NCBI GenBank assembly: GCA_009829735.1
Contig: CM020618.1
Location: forward strand, 19,639,346-19,703,345
Length of the DNA stretch: 64,000 nucleotides
Source of the DNA: Pyropia yezoensis
Taxonomy: Eukaryota > Rhodophyta > Bangiophyceae > Bangiales > Bangiaceae
Reading direction: 5' to 3'
How positions within the stretch are numbered: the stretch's first letter is position 1; each line of letters opens with the position of its first letter. Made by a program: the position numbers and the translations under genes. Below the pieces are notes generated by a model that worked only from the letters and a program-made list of their open reading frames with translations, did not search any database and was not told the DNA's origin. Shown here piece by piece: positions 62,703 through 64,000 of this stretch.

Positions 62703-63556
62703 ATGGACTTCGTCTTTCCTTTCTCGACAGCTCTGTTTTCTGGCCTATTTGGTGAGCACAAAGTCCGACTGCCCCCCGTGTCCACCCACCCTCCCCCCCC
62801 ATCCGCGGCACAGCCGCTTCTCACTGGCCGCACCGCAACCATTGCGGGGCTGACGAGGCGGCCTTTCTGGCCACCGCCTCTTCCATTGCAGCCCTGGCCG
62901 CCCACGCCACGACCGCAGCTGCCGCTTCGTTCAACAGCAGCAGCGGCAGGTGCAGAGACGTCAACGGCATCGCCAGGGGCGGAGACGGCCGCCCCAGAAG
63001 CGCCACGGCCGACAGGAGGCGGGAAGGGCGAAGTGATACAGCTGAAGTGGTCGCTGCTGCCGTCACGACCGCTTCTGTCGCCGCCGCTGCGGCCGCCGTC
63101 GCCCACTGTCTAATCGCCCTCCCTGCCGAGGTCGTGGCCGAAAGTGCCCCAGCCGCTGCTGCCAGCACTGCTACCACCGTCACTGTTGCCGCTGCTTGTG
63201 CCGTTCCGGTTGCAACCACAGCCGTCACCGCCGCCAGTGCTCTGGGCTTGCAACCAGAAAGGGCGATGCTGGTCGGCTACGAAGGGGGGCAAGGGAGGGG
63301 GCTCGCAGGCGCCGTGTGCCCCCCTCAGCATGCCCAGTACGCAGCAGCGGCAGCGGCTGTGTCGGCGTCAGCGGCGGCCGCGGCGGTAGCGGCAGCCTCC
63401 GGCCCACAGCGGCCGCCCCGAGCGGCAGCTGTGGAGAGGAATAGAGGGAAGGGATTGCGCCCGCCGCGGCAACCGAGACCAACGCCCCGAGGGAGGCTCC
63501 AGTCGGCATGCCGCCGGCATAGGTACATTGCGCGGCCGTACAGGCCGCCGGCGTAG
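62703..63556 (+). CDS. Hypothetical Ala-rich protein with a possible intron
   Basis: An ATG at 62703 starts MDFVFPFSTALFSGLF and meets a GTGAG donor-like site at 62752. A pyrimidine stretch and CACAG end near 62814. After that the frame CGADEAAFLATASSIAAL continues open to the stop at 63554. Joining the two keeps frame. The product is Ala-rich with a basic C-terminus and matches nothing I know. Without the intron neither part makes a convincing gene. Confidence 0.25.
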
Positions 63557-63925
63557 GACGGGGACGGAGGGAGGCACGGAACCAAAACAGGCAGCTAGCT
63601 GCGGCGGTGACGGCACCGGCGTAGGTGGCATCGGCGGCGCACCGGCGGATACCACGAGTCTCGGGCGTCCTGGCCGTCGATGGGCGGACGTCCCCACCAC
63701 CGTCGCCTTGGCCGCGGCAGTGCCGGTGGCTACCGCCGCCGCCGCCGTGATCGGCTCGGCCTCCGGCCGGTCGGGCTTAAGACCGCCGCCGGCATGGCAA
63801 CCACCCCAGTGGACTCTGTGGTGGCCTCCTGTGAGCACGTGACAACAGCGCAGCACTGCTTATCCCCTGTCAAGATACAAGCCCGATTTTGACCGATCTC
63901 TTGCTTCGTTGTGCAAATTCTTGCC

Positions 63926-63958
63926 CTGCTCGAGCCCGGAAATGAACGGCTCGAGCAG
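63926..63958. repeat. Stem-loop followed by T-runs
   Basis: CTGCTCGAGCC and GGCTCGAGCAG form an 11-bp perfect stem with an 11-nt loop. TTTT and TTTTTT runs follow within 20 bp. Confidence 0.8.
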
Positions 63959-64000
63959 AATTTTGCTTTTTTGATCGAGGGGATGGGCTGAGGCCAAAGA

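Noticed and set aside
63047-63856. Several overlapping Ala-rich frames at the right edge
   Set aside because: Open in many frames on both strands. Only one was kept, as a low-confidence spliced model.
1-64000. CRISPR arrays, bacterial operons, riboswitches or replication origins
   Set aside because: No regular repeat-spacer array or prokaryotic gene organisation is present. The gene content is eukaryotic.

Overview
The window reads as a GC-rich, intron-poor nuclear genome. Long single-exon genes, chromodomain Ty3/gypsy elements, hAT, pogo and PIF/Harbinger DNA transposons, and eukaryotic housekeeping genes (an RBR ubiquitin ligase, a SPRING-type Golgi protein, SHQ1) rule out a prokaryote. 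The GC content, the scarcity of introns and the repeat load would fit a bangiophyte red alga (Porphyra/Pyropia type), but that placement is inference from composition only. At most six stretches look like host genes: the RBR gene at the left edge, the divergent SPRING/SHQ1 pair at 55.8-60.6 kb, and weak hypotheticals at the right. Almost everything else is nested mobile DNA.

Layout. 0-1.6 kb: 5'-partial RING-IBR-RING ligase with a duplicated membrane module. 2.0-4.0 kb: decayed ORF and a G-rich minisatellite. 4.2-8.1 kb: hAT element with a broken transposase. 8.7-18.0 kb: an LTR fragment and, facing the other way, a 5'-truncated Ty3/gypsy element (family 1, copy 1a). 18.7-28.1 kb: a complete family 2 Ty3/gypsy insertion with target duplication GGATT. 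28.7-30.8 kb: pogo/Tigger transposase pseudogene. 32.1-55.5 kb: one large PIF/Harbinger element with 25-bp terminal inverted repeats and a TAA duplication. Inside it lie a decayed SANT/Myb-like accessory gene with a huge proline-rich repeat, a DDE transposase gene, a 617-bp TRIM (duplication CAGTG), and a complete 10.9-kb family 1 Ty3/gypsy element (copy 1b, duplication CACAG) that splits the DDE gene. 55.8-64 kb: host genes.

The most unusual signal is a long gene on the antisense strand, between pol and the 3' LTR, in both Ty3/gypsy families. Its frame is kept between two diverged copies of family 1, and a core of about 90 residues can be aligned by eye without gaps to the family 2 version. 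In family 2 the antisense gene is fully open while pol is broken. A second notable signal is the TRIM, whose LTRs carry tRNA-like box A and box B motifs in the transcriptional orientation. The TRIM shares a primer-binding site with the Ty3/gypsy elements, so the autonomous elements could supply its reverse transcription.
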